From the NCBI RefSeq assembly GCF_008087625.1, contig NZ_CP042997.1, positions 4,774,001-4,838,000 on the forward strand: a stretch of DNA of 64,000 bases, in the 5' to 3' direction. Under the pieces are notes generated by a model. That model was not told the origin of the DNA, did not search any database, and was given only the letters and a program-made list of their open reading frames with translations. Below, one piece after another: positions 1 to 10,700 of the stretch (the stretch's first letter is position 1; the number at the start of each line of letters is the position of its first letter). The translations under genes were made by a program, and so were the position numbers. The DNA is from Aquisphaera giovannonii (lineage in GTDB: Bacteria; Planctomycetota; Planctomycetia; Isosphaerales; Isosphaeraceae).

Positions 1-443
1 GGGATCCCCTCCGCCGTCCCGGTGGCGAAGACCGGCACGATGTGCGGGTGGTCGAGGCTCGCGGCGGCCCTGGACTCGTTGCGGAACCTCCGGAGCTGCC
101 TCTCGCCGAACCGCCCCGAGACGTGGAGGACCTTGAGCGCGACCCGGCGGCCGAGCGGCTCCTGGACGGCCTCGTACACGACCCCCATGCCCCCGCGGCC
201 GACCTCGCGGACCAGCCGGAATTCGCCCAGGCGGCTGAGCCCCCCGGGGAGGGACGGCGGCGGCGGTTCCGCCAGCTCGCAGACCATCCTCAGGGCCGGC
301 AGCAGCTCGCGGACGACCTCCGCGTGCCGCGGGTACTCCTCCGGGCGCACGTCCTCCCCGCGCTGGAGCCGCTCGCCGACCTCCAGGGCGATCTCCGCGC
401 GCTCGATGTCGTCGGGGCCGGGGCCCGCCTCCGCATCGCTCAC
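1..443 (-). CDS. Serine/threonine protein kinase, N-terminal part (cut by window edge)
   Basis: The gene reads leftward off the window, so only about 147 N-terminal residues are visible. After an acidic leader of about 70 residues, the kinase domain opens with a glycine-rich loop (GRGGMGVVYEA), followed by the ATP-binding lysine segment VALKVL and an alpha-C helix region (RFRNESRAAASLDHPHIVPVF minus its last residue is a typical Hanks-kinase stretch). I chose the GTG start at 443 because it overlaps the stop of the upstream sigma factor gene by 4 nt (GTGA), which implies translational coupling. In planctomycetes such kinases are commonly co-transcribed with ECF sigma factors. It probably phosphorylates Ser/Thr residues in an envelope or stress signalling route; the substrate is unknown. 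The catalytic loop and any C-terminal sensor lie outside the window. Confidence 0.85.
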   Translation of the reverse strand, partial: MSDAEAGPGPDDIERAEIALEVGERLQRGEDVRPEEYPRHAEVVRELLPALRMVCELAEPPPPSLPGGLSRLGEFRLVREVGRGGMGVVYEAVQEPLGRRVALKVLHVSGRFGERQLRRFRNESRAAASLDHPHIVPVFATGTAEGI

Positions 444-1075
444 GGCATCGTCCCCGAGTCGTCCGCCTGCAACGCCCCGCGCAGCCGCTCGAGGGCCCGG
501 ACGTACCGCATCTTGGCGCAGCTCACCGAGATCTCCAGGATGCCGGCGATCTCGACGATGCGGAAGTCCTCGAGGTGCCGCATCACGAGGACCTCGCGGT
601 CCGCCGGGGCCAGCCGCGCCAGGGCCTCGCGGACGCGGCGGCGGCGCTCCTCGCGGGCGAAGGCCTGCCCGGGCGTCGTGTCCGTGGCCACCAGCCGGTC
701 CACGAGCAGCCCGGCCGAGTCGCCGAGGTCCGCGATCGGCTGCTCCCGCCGCGGATCCCCCTTCTTCGCCTGGAGCTTCCGGCGGAGGTCCGCCAGCCGG
801 TCGGTCGCCAGCCGGTGCAGCCACGGATAGAACGGCAGCGGCCGCTCCCGCTCGTAGTCGGCCAGCCTCCTCGCCGCCTCGATCATCGCCGCCTGGACCA
901 CGTCCGAGGCGTCTATCCGCGCCCTCACCCGCGAGTCCAGCCGCGACGCCACCATCCGCGTCAGCCTCTCCCGGTGCCTCTCCAGCAGGATCCCCAGCGC
1001 GCCCGGATCCCCGGCCGCGGCCTCCTTCAGCAGCCGCTCCGTCTCCGCCGCGTCGTCGACCGTCTTCGAATCCAT
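440..1075 (-). CDS. ECF-type RNA polymerase sigma factor, planctomycete family
   Basis: A 211-residue sigma-70-like protein. Region 2 lies around residues 15-85 (LLERHRERLTRMV, DASDVVQAAMIEAARRL, PFYPWLHRLATDRLADLRRK). Region 4 lies around residues 140-200 (LARLAPADREVLVMRHLEDF, then a helix-turn-helix ending VSCAKMRYVRALERLRG). The open frame extends far upstream, but residues before MDSKTVDD are low-complexity and unlike the family, so I start at 1075; no clear Shine-Dalgarno sequence supports it. It overlaps the kinase gene by 4 nt and is its probable transcriptional partner: the kinase may control the sigma factor or a partner of it. A 9-bp GGTGTGACC motif lies 43 nt upstream of the start and may be its own promoter element. 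Confidence 0.88.
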   Translation of the reverse strand: MDSKTVDDAAETERLLKEAAAGDPGALGILLERHRERLTRMVASRLDSRVRARIDASDVVQAAMIEAARRLADYERERPLPFYPWLHRLATDRLADLRRKLQAKKGDPRREQPIADLGDSAGLLVDRLVATDTTPGQAFAREERRRRVREALARLAPADREVLVMRHLEDFRIVEIAGILEISVSCAKMRYVRALERLRGALQADDSGTMP

Positions 1076-1747
1076 CAGCGGGCCCGCCAAGGAGAGATCA
1101 CGCGGTTGCGGCCACAAGGTCACACCAATTCTTGCGAAGCAACTTCTTGAAAGCCAATCCCCTCCCGCCCGGCATCGCCGATGTGGCGATTTCTCGACTC
1201 GAGAATCGGCGGGCGGTGTGACCATTTCGCGTGGCGTGCATGATTCCTCCCTGGATGGCCGATGCGAGCCGGCACGATCCCCCGGATGCGAAGGGAGGCC
1301 GGCTCGCCCCCCGAGCCGGCCCGCTCCCCGCCGCTTTCCCCGAGGATGACACCCGTGAAGTTCCAGAGGATGCATCGAGACGGCTCGCCCCCGAGCGGGC
1401 CCCGGAATTCGGACCAACCGGCCGGTCGCCCTCGAGGGTGACTCATCGAGGGCGCGACGCGGGGCGATCCGCGGGCGGGCACCGTCGGCCATCGAGGCCG
1501 GGGCAGCCCTGCGGGGCTCCGGGACGTGAATCGCCTCCCCCTCGACGCCGGACGCTCGACTTCAGGGATTCGGACCGCCCGCCCTCCGCGAACAGACGAA
1601 GGCGCCTCGGTTTCGACCAGCGACGACAACGTCTTCGATCATAACCGACCCCAACAGCCCGGAATCCCGCCCCCGCCGCGGCCCGACGAGGCCCGGCCGG
1701 GTCGAGGAGCCGGCCGAACTCGCACCCCCCTGTCGAAGGATCAACAG
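1076..1747. other. Intergenic region between divergent genes, no gene seen
   Basis: This 672-bp stretch separates the leftward sigma factor gene from the rightward giant gene. Open frames here are low-complexity, Arg/Pro-rich shadows. Apart from the paired GGTGTGACC motifs I see no defined element. The end of the region holds the ribosome-binding site GAAGGA at 1734-1739 for the giant gene. Confidence 0.5.
1118..1223. promoter_or_regulatory. Divergent pair of GGTGTGACC motifs (candidate promoter elements)
   Basis: The 9-mer GGTGTGACC occurs on the minus strand at 1126-1118, about 43 nt before the sigma factor start, and again on the plus strand at 1215-1223, facing the giant surface-protein gene. 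The spacing upstream of the sigma gene suits a -35-like element of an ECF promoter. That the sigma factor recognises it, and that both genes share it, is inference. Confidence 0.35.
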
Positions 1748-4700
1748 ATGAATCGATCTGCGAACCACCGGGATGGGCGGCACCGCACCCGCCGCGCGAC
1801 GTCGCGGCGCCGCAACGCGCAGCTCCGGCTCACGCCGCGTGCCGACGGCCTGGAAGATCGCACGATGCTGTCGATCTCGATCCTCGACCTCTCGGTGCTG
1901 GAGGGCAACGGCGGCCCCGTCCAGGTCGCGGGATCCTTCGAGGAGAGCACCGAGACCGACTACTACCAGCTCCAGGGGGCCGCCGGGCGGACGATCTACT
2001 TCGACAGCACCACGCCGGCCAACACGGGCGGATCGTGGTCCCTCTACAGGGCCGACGGGGCCTACGTCGGCGGCACGGGCATCACCGGCGACATGCGGCT
2101 GACCCTGCCGGCCGCGGGCAACTACACCCTGGCCGTCGCGGGCCCGGGCGGCTCGCCCGCCCTGACCGACTACAGCTTCCGGCTCTTCGACGTCACGGCG
2201 CCCGACGTCGCCCTCAGCTCGAATTTCAACCAGGTCGAGTCGGGGACGCTGGCCGCGGGCCAGTCCAGGACGATCACCTACACCGCGCCCGCCGGCCAGT
2301 CCCTCTTCTTCGACAACCTCGACGATTACGACAGCGACAACGTCGCCATCAGCCTGACGACCCCCTCGGGCGACTCGATCTTCAACGCCTACTCCTACAC
2401 CTACGACTCCACCGCGCCGATCCTCCTGCCCGATGCGGGCACGTACCAGCTCCGGATCACGGGGACGGGCGACTACAAGTTCAAGCTCTCGACCCTCCCC
2501 GCCGCGGCCACCGCGCTGACGATCGGCGCGACCGTCCAGGGGACCGTCCCCGATAACGAGACCGACCTCTTCAGCTTCACGGGGGCCGTCGGCCAGCGGC
2601 TTTCGTACGACAGCCTCGAGGCGTCGGCCAACGTCGACGTCTACCTGGTCGACCCGACCGGCGACGTCGTCTCGCTCAACCAGTCGGCGAACGCCGACCG
2701 CGGCGTCTTCACGCTGACCGAGCCGGGCAGGTACCTGCTGGCGATCCGGGGCCGGGTGGTGGGCGCGGCGAGCTACAAGTTCCGCCTGGTCGACGCGGCT
2801 CAGGCCCCGACCGTCGCCTACACCCCCGGCGCCGTGCAGGCCGGGACGATCGACCCGACCGAGACCGACTTCTACCGCTTCACCGCCGCCGCCGGCCAGC
2901 GGGTCTACTTCGACTCGCTGTCGACCTCGGCCTCCGGCGGCTCCTACTGGGCGATCTACGGCCCCAACGACCAGGCGCTGGCGTCCAACTACATCTACGG
3001 CAGCGGCTCCGGCGACGGCGAGTTCGTGGCGCCCGCGGCGGGGACCTACATCCTGGCGGTCGCCGGCCAGGGCGGGTCGGCCGCCGTCGACTACAGCTTC
3101 CGCATCAGCGAGACGACCGACTCGTCCGCGGCCCTGACGCTGGGCGCCCTGACGAGCGGCACGCTGGCCGCCGCCGGCGAGCAGGACGCCTACACCTTCG
3201 CCGGCTCGGTCGGCCAGCGGCTGGTCTTCGACGGCCGCTCCGGGGCGGGCATCTACGCCTCGCTCTACGGCCCCACCGGAGCCCAGCTCTTCTCGCGCCA
3301 GGTCACCGACGACAACGCCCCGGTGACGCTGACGCAGTCGGGCACCTACCGGCTGGTCCTCGACGGCTCGGGGGCGGCGACGGGGGCCTACCAGTTCCGC
3401 CTGGTCGACGCGGCCCAGGCGCCCACCGCCGCCTACACCCCCGGCACCGACCGGTCCGGGACGCTCGACCCGACGACCGAGACCGACCTCTACCGCTTCA
3501 CCGCCGCCGCCGGCCAGCGGGTCTACTTCGACTCGCTGTCGACCTCGGCCTCCGGCGGCTCCTACTGGGCGATCTACGGCCCCAACGACCAGGCGCTGGC
3601 GTCCAACTACATCTACGGCAGCGGCTCCGGCGACGGCGAGTTCGTGGCGCCCGCGGCGGGGACCTACATCCTGGCGGTCGCCGGCCAGGGCGGGTCGGCC
3701 GCCGTCGACTACAGCTTCCGCATCAGCGAGACGACCGACTCGTCCGCGGCCCTGACGCTGGGCGCCCTGACGAGCGGCACGCTGGCCGCCGCCGGCGAGC
3801 AGGACGCCTACACCTTCGCCGGCTCGGTCGGCCAGCGGCTGGTCTTCGACGGCCGCTCCGGGGCGGGCATCTACGCCTCGCTCTACGGCCCCACCGGAGC
3901 CCAGCTCTTCTCGCGCCAGGTCACCGACGACAACGCCCCGGTGACGCTGACGCAGTCGGGCACCTACCGGCTGGTCCTCGACGGCTCGGGGGCGGCGACG
4001 GGGGCCTACCAGTTCCGCCTGGTCGACGCGGCCCAGGCGCCCACCGCCGCCTACACCCCCGGCACCGACCGGTCCGGGACGCTCGACCCGACGACCGAGA
4101 CCGACCTCTACCGCTTCACCGCCGCCGCCGGCCAGCGGGTCTACTTCGACTCGCTGTCGGCCTCGGCCTCCGGCGGCTCCTACTGGGCGATCTACGGCCC
4201 CAACGACCAGGCGCTGGCGTCCAACTACATCTACGGCAGCGGCTCCGGCGACGGCGAGTTCGTGGCGCCCGCGGCGGGGACCTACATCCTGGCGGTCGCC
4301 GGCCAGGGCGGGTCGGCCGCCGTCGACTACAGCTTCCGCATCAGCGAGACGACCGACTCCGCGACGGCCCTGACGCTGGGCGCCCTGACGAGCGGTACGC
4401 TGGCCGCCGCCGGCGAGCAGGACGCCTACACCTTCGCCGGCTCGGTCGGGCAGCGCGTCTACCTCGACGGCCGCTCCGGGGCGGGCATCTACGCCGCCCT
4501 CTACGGCCCCACCGGCGCCCAGCTCTTCAACCAGGTCCTCACGGACGACGCGCGGCTCGCGTTGTTGACGCAGTCGGGGACTTACCGGCTGGTGGTCGAC
4601 GGCTCGGGGTCGGCGGCGGGGGCCTACCAGTTCCGCCTGGTCGACGCGGCCCAGGCTCCGACCGTCGCCTACACCCCCGGCGCCGTGCAGTCCGGGACGC

Positions 4701-7700
4701 TCGACCCGACGACCGAGACCGACCTCTACCGCTTCACCGCGACGGCCGGCCAGAAGATCGCCTTCGACGCGCTGACGAACACGGGCGACACCTACGGGGT
4801 CTACTGGTCGCTCTACGGCCCCGCCGGCCAGTTGCTGGCCGAGAACTACCTCTACGGCAACGGCTCGGGCGACGGCGAGGTGCTGGCCCCGGCGGACGGC
4901 TCCTACATCCTGGCCATCCGCGGCCTGGGCAGCGCAACGGCGGTCTCCTACTCGTTCCGGACGAACGTCACCGGCGGGGCGGGGACGACCGACAACTTCG
5001 GTGTATTGAGGACGGGGACGATCACCGCCGGCGAGGTGGAGACGTACACCTTCTCGGCCACGGCCGGCCTCCTGGTCTATTTCGACAGCCAGGACCGCGA
5101 CGGCGCGCCCCTGGTCGCGACCCTGGCCGACCCCGACGGGAATAACGTGGCGACGGCCTATGTGTCCTCCGGCGATTACGGGCCTTACCGCCTGCCGAAA
5201 TCCGGGACCTACACCCTCAAGATCCAGGGGCAGTACGCGACGGCCACCGGCTCGTATCGGTTCCGGCTACTGAACCTGGGCGCCGACGCGACCGCGCTGA
5301 CGCTCGGCCAATCGGTCGCGGGCTCGCTGCCCAGCTACGAGACCGACTTCTACAGGTTCACCGGCTCGCCCGGCCAGCGGCTGGTCTTCGACTCGTTGAG
5401 TGCCGCCAACAGCTCGATCGGCTACCTCCTCTACAACCCCGACGGATCGGCCGCGACCTCGAACAACGCGATCTACGACTCCGCCCCCTTCACGCTGACC
5501 CAGGCCGGATCCTACTTCCTCAGGTTCGAGACCTCGAGCGCCAGCGTCGAGGACTACAGCTTCCGGCTGATCGACGTGGCGCAGTCGCCGGCCCAGGCTT
5601 ACACTCTCGACACGACGAAGTCCGACACCCTCGACCCCGGGCTCTCCGCGGACCTGTATCGCTTCGACGGGACGGCGGGGCAGCGGGTCTACGTCGACAT
5701 CCTCTCGCCGGCCTCGGACTTCACCGGCCGCTGGTACCTCTACGACCCCAGCAACGCGCAAATCGCCGGCAACTACCTCAACGCCAGCTACGACGGCGAG
5801 GTGACGCTGGGGGCCACGGGCAGGTACGTCCTGGCCTTCCTCGGGGGGGCGGCGTCGGGGACGCTCGACTACAGCTTCCGAGTCACCACGCCCGAGGACT
5901 CGACCGCGGCCATGACGCTGGGCTCGGCGGTGTCCGGGACGATCGCCGAGGTGGGCGAGCGGGACGCCTACACCTTCGCCGGCTCGGTCGGCCAGCGGCT
6001 GATCTACGACGGCCTCTCCGGCGACCCCTCGCTCCAGCCCCACCTCTACTCGCCCTCGGGCGCCGACCTGACCAGCTTCCTCTACTACCCCTACGGCGTC
6101 AGCCAGGACACCGCCCCGTTCACGCTGACCGAGGCCGGGACGTACCGCCTCGTCGTCGACGGCTCGGCCGCGGCGACCGGCGACTACTCGTTCCGGCTCA
6201 TCGACGTGGCCCAGTCGCCGGCCCAGTCCTACGCCCTGGACACGACCCGGTCGGCGACCCTCTCGCCGGGGACCTCGGCCGGCGTCTACACCTTCGACGG
6301 CACGGCCGGCCAGCGGGTCTTCGTCGACATCCTCTCGCCGGCCTCGGACTTCACCAGCCGCTGGTACCTCTACGACCCCAACAACGCGCAGGTCGCCGGC
6401 ACCTACCTCAACGCCGGCTACGACGGCGAGGTGACGCTGGGGGCCACGGGCAAGTACGTCCTGTCCTTCCTCGGCGCCAGCACGGCCGGCGACCTCGATT
6501 ACAGCTTCCGCGTCACCACGCCCGAGGACTCGACCGCGGCCGTGACGCTGGGCTCGGCGGTGTCCGGGACGATCGCCGAGGTGGGCGAGCGGGACGCCTA
6601 CACCTTCGCCGGCTCGGTCGGCCAGCGGCTGCTCTACGACGGCCTCTCCGGCGACCCCTCGCTCCAGCCCCACCTCTACTCGCCCTCGGGCGCCGACCTG
6701 ACCAGCTTCCTCTACTACCCCTACGGCGTCAACCAGGACAGCAGCCCGTTCACGCTGACCGAGGCCGGGACGTACCGCCTGGTGGTCGACGGCTCGGCCG
6801 CGGCGACCGGCGACTACTCGTTCCGGCTCATCGACGTGGCCCAGTCGCCGGCCCAGTCCTACGCCCTGGACACGACCCGGTCGGCGACCCTCTCGCCGGG
6901 GACCTCGGCCGGCGTCTACACCTTCGACGGCACGGCCGGCCAGCGGGTCTTCGTCGACATCCTCTCGCCGGCCTCGGACTTCACCAGCCGCTGGTACCTC
7001 TACGACCCCAACAACGCGCAGGTCGCCGGCACCTACCTCAACGCCGGCTACGACGGCGAGGTGACGCTGGGGGCCACGGGCAGGTACGTCCTGGCCTTCC
7101 TCGGCGCCAGCACGGCCGGCGACCTCGACTACAGCTTCCGCGTCGTCACGCCCGACACGACCAGCACGCCCCTGACCCTGGGCGAGCGGACGACGGGCGC
7201 CCTTGACGAGCCGGGCGAGATTGACGAGTACACGTTCACCGCCACCGCCGGCCGGAAGATTGCCGTCGACCTCTTGTCGAACCTGGGCGGGAGCCTCCGG
7301 GCCACCCTGTACGACCCGCTCGGCAACCAGGTCTTCAGCACGAACTACCAGGACGACGTGAATTCGCTCACGTTGATCCGGTCGGGCACCTACCGGCTGG
7401 CGATCGACGGCTCCGGCGAGACGACGGGCAACTACAAGTTCCGCGTGATCGACCTGGCGACCGCGCCCACGCCGGCCATCGGGACGGACAAGGCCGTGGT
7501 GACGGTGGTCCTGTCGGCACCCTCCACCAGCCGGGAGTACGTCTACTACTCGACCGCGGACAGCACGGCCCAGGCGGGCTCGGACTACGTCACCCGGGCG
7601 GATTACGTCTACTTCGCCCCGGGGCTCACCACGCGGGTGATCGTGATCCCGATCGTGGGCGACACGACGGTCGAGCCGGACGAGACGTTCACCGTCAACC

Positions 7701-10700
7701 TGCAGAATCCGTCCTCGGGCCAGGCCATCACCGACGCCCAGTCGGTGGTGACGATCCTGAACGACGACACGTCGGTGACGATGGCGATCGACGACGTCGT
7801 CAAGGCCGAGGGGAGCGGCGGCGGGACCACCGCGTTCACGTTCACCGTCACGCTCTCGTCGGCGACGACGCAGGCGGTCACGGTGGCTTATCAGACGGCC
7901 GACGGCACCGCCGCGGCCGGATCCGACTACACGGCGGCGAGCGGCACGCTGACCTTCGCGCCCGGCGAGACCACGAAGACGATCACCGTCCAGGTGGCCG
8001 CCGACACCGATGGCGAGGCCGCCGAGACGTTCTTCGTGAACCTCTCGTCGCCGACGAACGCCCTGATCGCCGACGCCCAGGGGCAGGCCACGATCCTGAA
8101 CGACGACGCCCGCGTCTCGATCGGCGACGTGACGGTGACGGAGGGCGACTCGGGCACGGTCCAGGCCGTCTTCACGGTCACGCTCTCGTCGGCCAGCAGC
8201 CTGACGACCAGCGTCAACTACGCGACCGCCGACGGCTCGGCCGCCTCGCCGTCGGACTACACCTCGGCGTCCGGGACCATCACCTTCGCCCCCGGCGAGA
8301 CCTCCAAGACGATCAGCGTCGCGGTCCTGGGCGACGCGAACGTCGAGGGCGACGAGACGTTCTTCGTGAACCTGACCAACGCCGTGAACGCCGCGTTCAC
8401 CGACTCCCAGGGGCAGGCCACGATCCGCAACGACGACGCGGCCTTCTACATCGGCGACGCGGCGGTCTCCGAGGGGGACTCCGGGACGAAGCAGCTCGCA
8501 TTCACCGTCAGCATCCCGTACGCGACGACCAAGACGGTGAGCGTCAAGTACGCCACCGCCGACGGCACGGCGACGGCCGGCTCGGACTACAACGCCGCGA
8601 GCGGCACCCTGACCTTCGCGCCCGGCGAGACCTCCAAGGTCGTCAACGTGACGATCCGGGGCGACGCGACGCCCGAGGCGAACGAGACGTTCCTGGTGAA
8701 CCTCACGGATCCGACCAACGCCACCCTCGGCGACGCCCAGGCCGTGGGCACCATCTACAACGACGACACGACGATCTCGGTCGCCGACGCGTCGGTGGCC
8801 GAGGGCGATTCCGGGACGACCACGCTCAACGTCACGGTCTCCCTCTCGGTCGCCAGCAGCGCGACGGTGACGGTGGCCTACGCCACGGCGAACGGCACGG
8901 CGACGGCCGGATCGGATTACACCGCCGCCAGCGGCACCCTGACCTTCGCACCCGGCGAGACTTCCAAGACGATCGCCATCGCGGTGGCCGGCGACACGAC
9001 CGACGAGGCCGACGAGACCATCGTGGTCAACCTCAGCAACCCCACCTCGGCGATCCTCGCCGACTCCCAGGGGGTGGCGACGATCCGCAACGACGACGGC
9101 TCGCTGGGCGTCGTCGGCGGCACCGTGGCCGAGGGGGATTCCGGGACACGCACGATCGGCTTCGTGGTCTCGCTGGCCCATGCGACGGCCAGGACGGTGA
9201 GCGTCAAGTACGCCACGGCCGACGGCACGGCGACGGCCGGCTCGGACTACAACGCCGCGAGCGGCACCCTGACCTTCGCACCCGGCGAGACTTCCAAGAC
9301 CGTCAACGTGACGATCCGGGGCGACGTCCTCGTCGAGGACGACGAGACCTTCTACCTCGACCTGTCCACCCCGTCCAACGCGGTACTGGCGACCGCGCGG
9401 GGGACGGCCACGATCTCCAACGACGACGCGGCCCCCGCGCTCTCGATCGGCTCCCGCTCGGTCGGCGAGGGCCAGTCGGGCTCGACCCCGGCCGTCTTCA
9501 CGGTGACCCTGTCGACCGCGAGCAGCAAGACGGTGACGGTCGCCTACGCGACGGCGAACGGCACGGCGACGGCCGGCTCCGACTACAACGCCGCGAGCGG
9601 CACCCTGACCTTCGCGCCCGGCGAGACCTCCAAGGCCGTCAGCATCGACGTCCTGGGCGACGCGATCGACGAGGCCGACGAGACCTTCACGGTCACCCTC
9701 TCGGCCGCGACGAACGCGACCATCGCCGACGCCCAGGGCCTTGGCACGATCCTCGACGACGATTCGCCGCCGACGATCTCGATCGGCGACCGCAGGGTGA
9801 CCGAAGGGAACTCCGGTTCGACCGCGGCGGAATTCATCGTCAGCCTCTCGGCCGCCAGCGGCAAGACGATCACCGTCGCCTACGCCACGTCGAACGGCAC
9901 GGCGACGGCCGGGTCGGACTACACGGCGGCGAGCGGCACCCTGACCTTCGCGCCCGGCGAGACCTCCAAGGCGATCTCCGTCGCCGTCCTCGGCGACACG
10001 CTGGCCGAGGCCGACGAGGCCTACAGCGTCACGCTCTCGACGCCGACGAACGCCACGCTCGCCGACGCCTCGGCGACCGGCACGATCCTGGACGACGATG
10101 ACGTGCCGACCCTCTCCGTCGGCGACGTGACGGTGGCCGAGGGCGACTCGGGCTCCGTCCAGGCCGTCTTCACCGTGTCCCTGTCGGCCGCCAGCGGCGA
10201 GACGATCACGGTGGGCTATGCCACGGCGAACGGCACGGCGACGGCCGGCTCGGACTACACCGCGGCCAGCGGCACCCTGACGTTCGCCCCGGGCGAGACC
10301 TCCAAGACGATCAACGTCGACGTCCTCGGCGACCTCCTCCCCGAAGGGCTGGAGACGTTCCTCGTCCAGCTCTCATCGCCGACGAACGCCACGCTCGCCG
10401 ACGCTCAAGGGGAGGGGACGATCGTCGACAACGACGGGGCGCCGAGCCTGCTCGTCGCCGACGCGTCCGTGGTCGAGGGCGACGGCGGCGCATCCGAGGC
10501 CGCCTTCCAGGTGACCCTGACCAGGGCCAGCGGGCAGGCCGTCACGGTGAAGTACGCGACCGCATCCGGGACGGCCACCTCCGGGTCGGACTTCACGGCG
10601 GCGAGCGGCACCCTGACCTTCGCGCCGGGCGAGACGTCCAAGACCGTCCGCGTGTCCGTCCTCGGCGACGTCACGGTCGAGCCGGACGAATCGTTCACCC

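Noticed and set aside
2901-7140. Regular repeats considered as a CRISPR-like array
   Set aside because: The repeats are 618 and 630 bp, contiguous and in frame within one protein; there are no spacers and no cas genes.
5267-9181. 1304-codon antisense ORF across the giant gene
   Set aside because: It mirrors the repeated coding strand, is made of Arg/Gly/Val-rich low-complexity sequence, and lacks any domain. High GC makes such antisense frames long.
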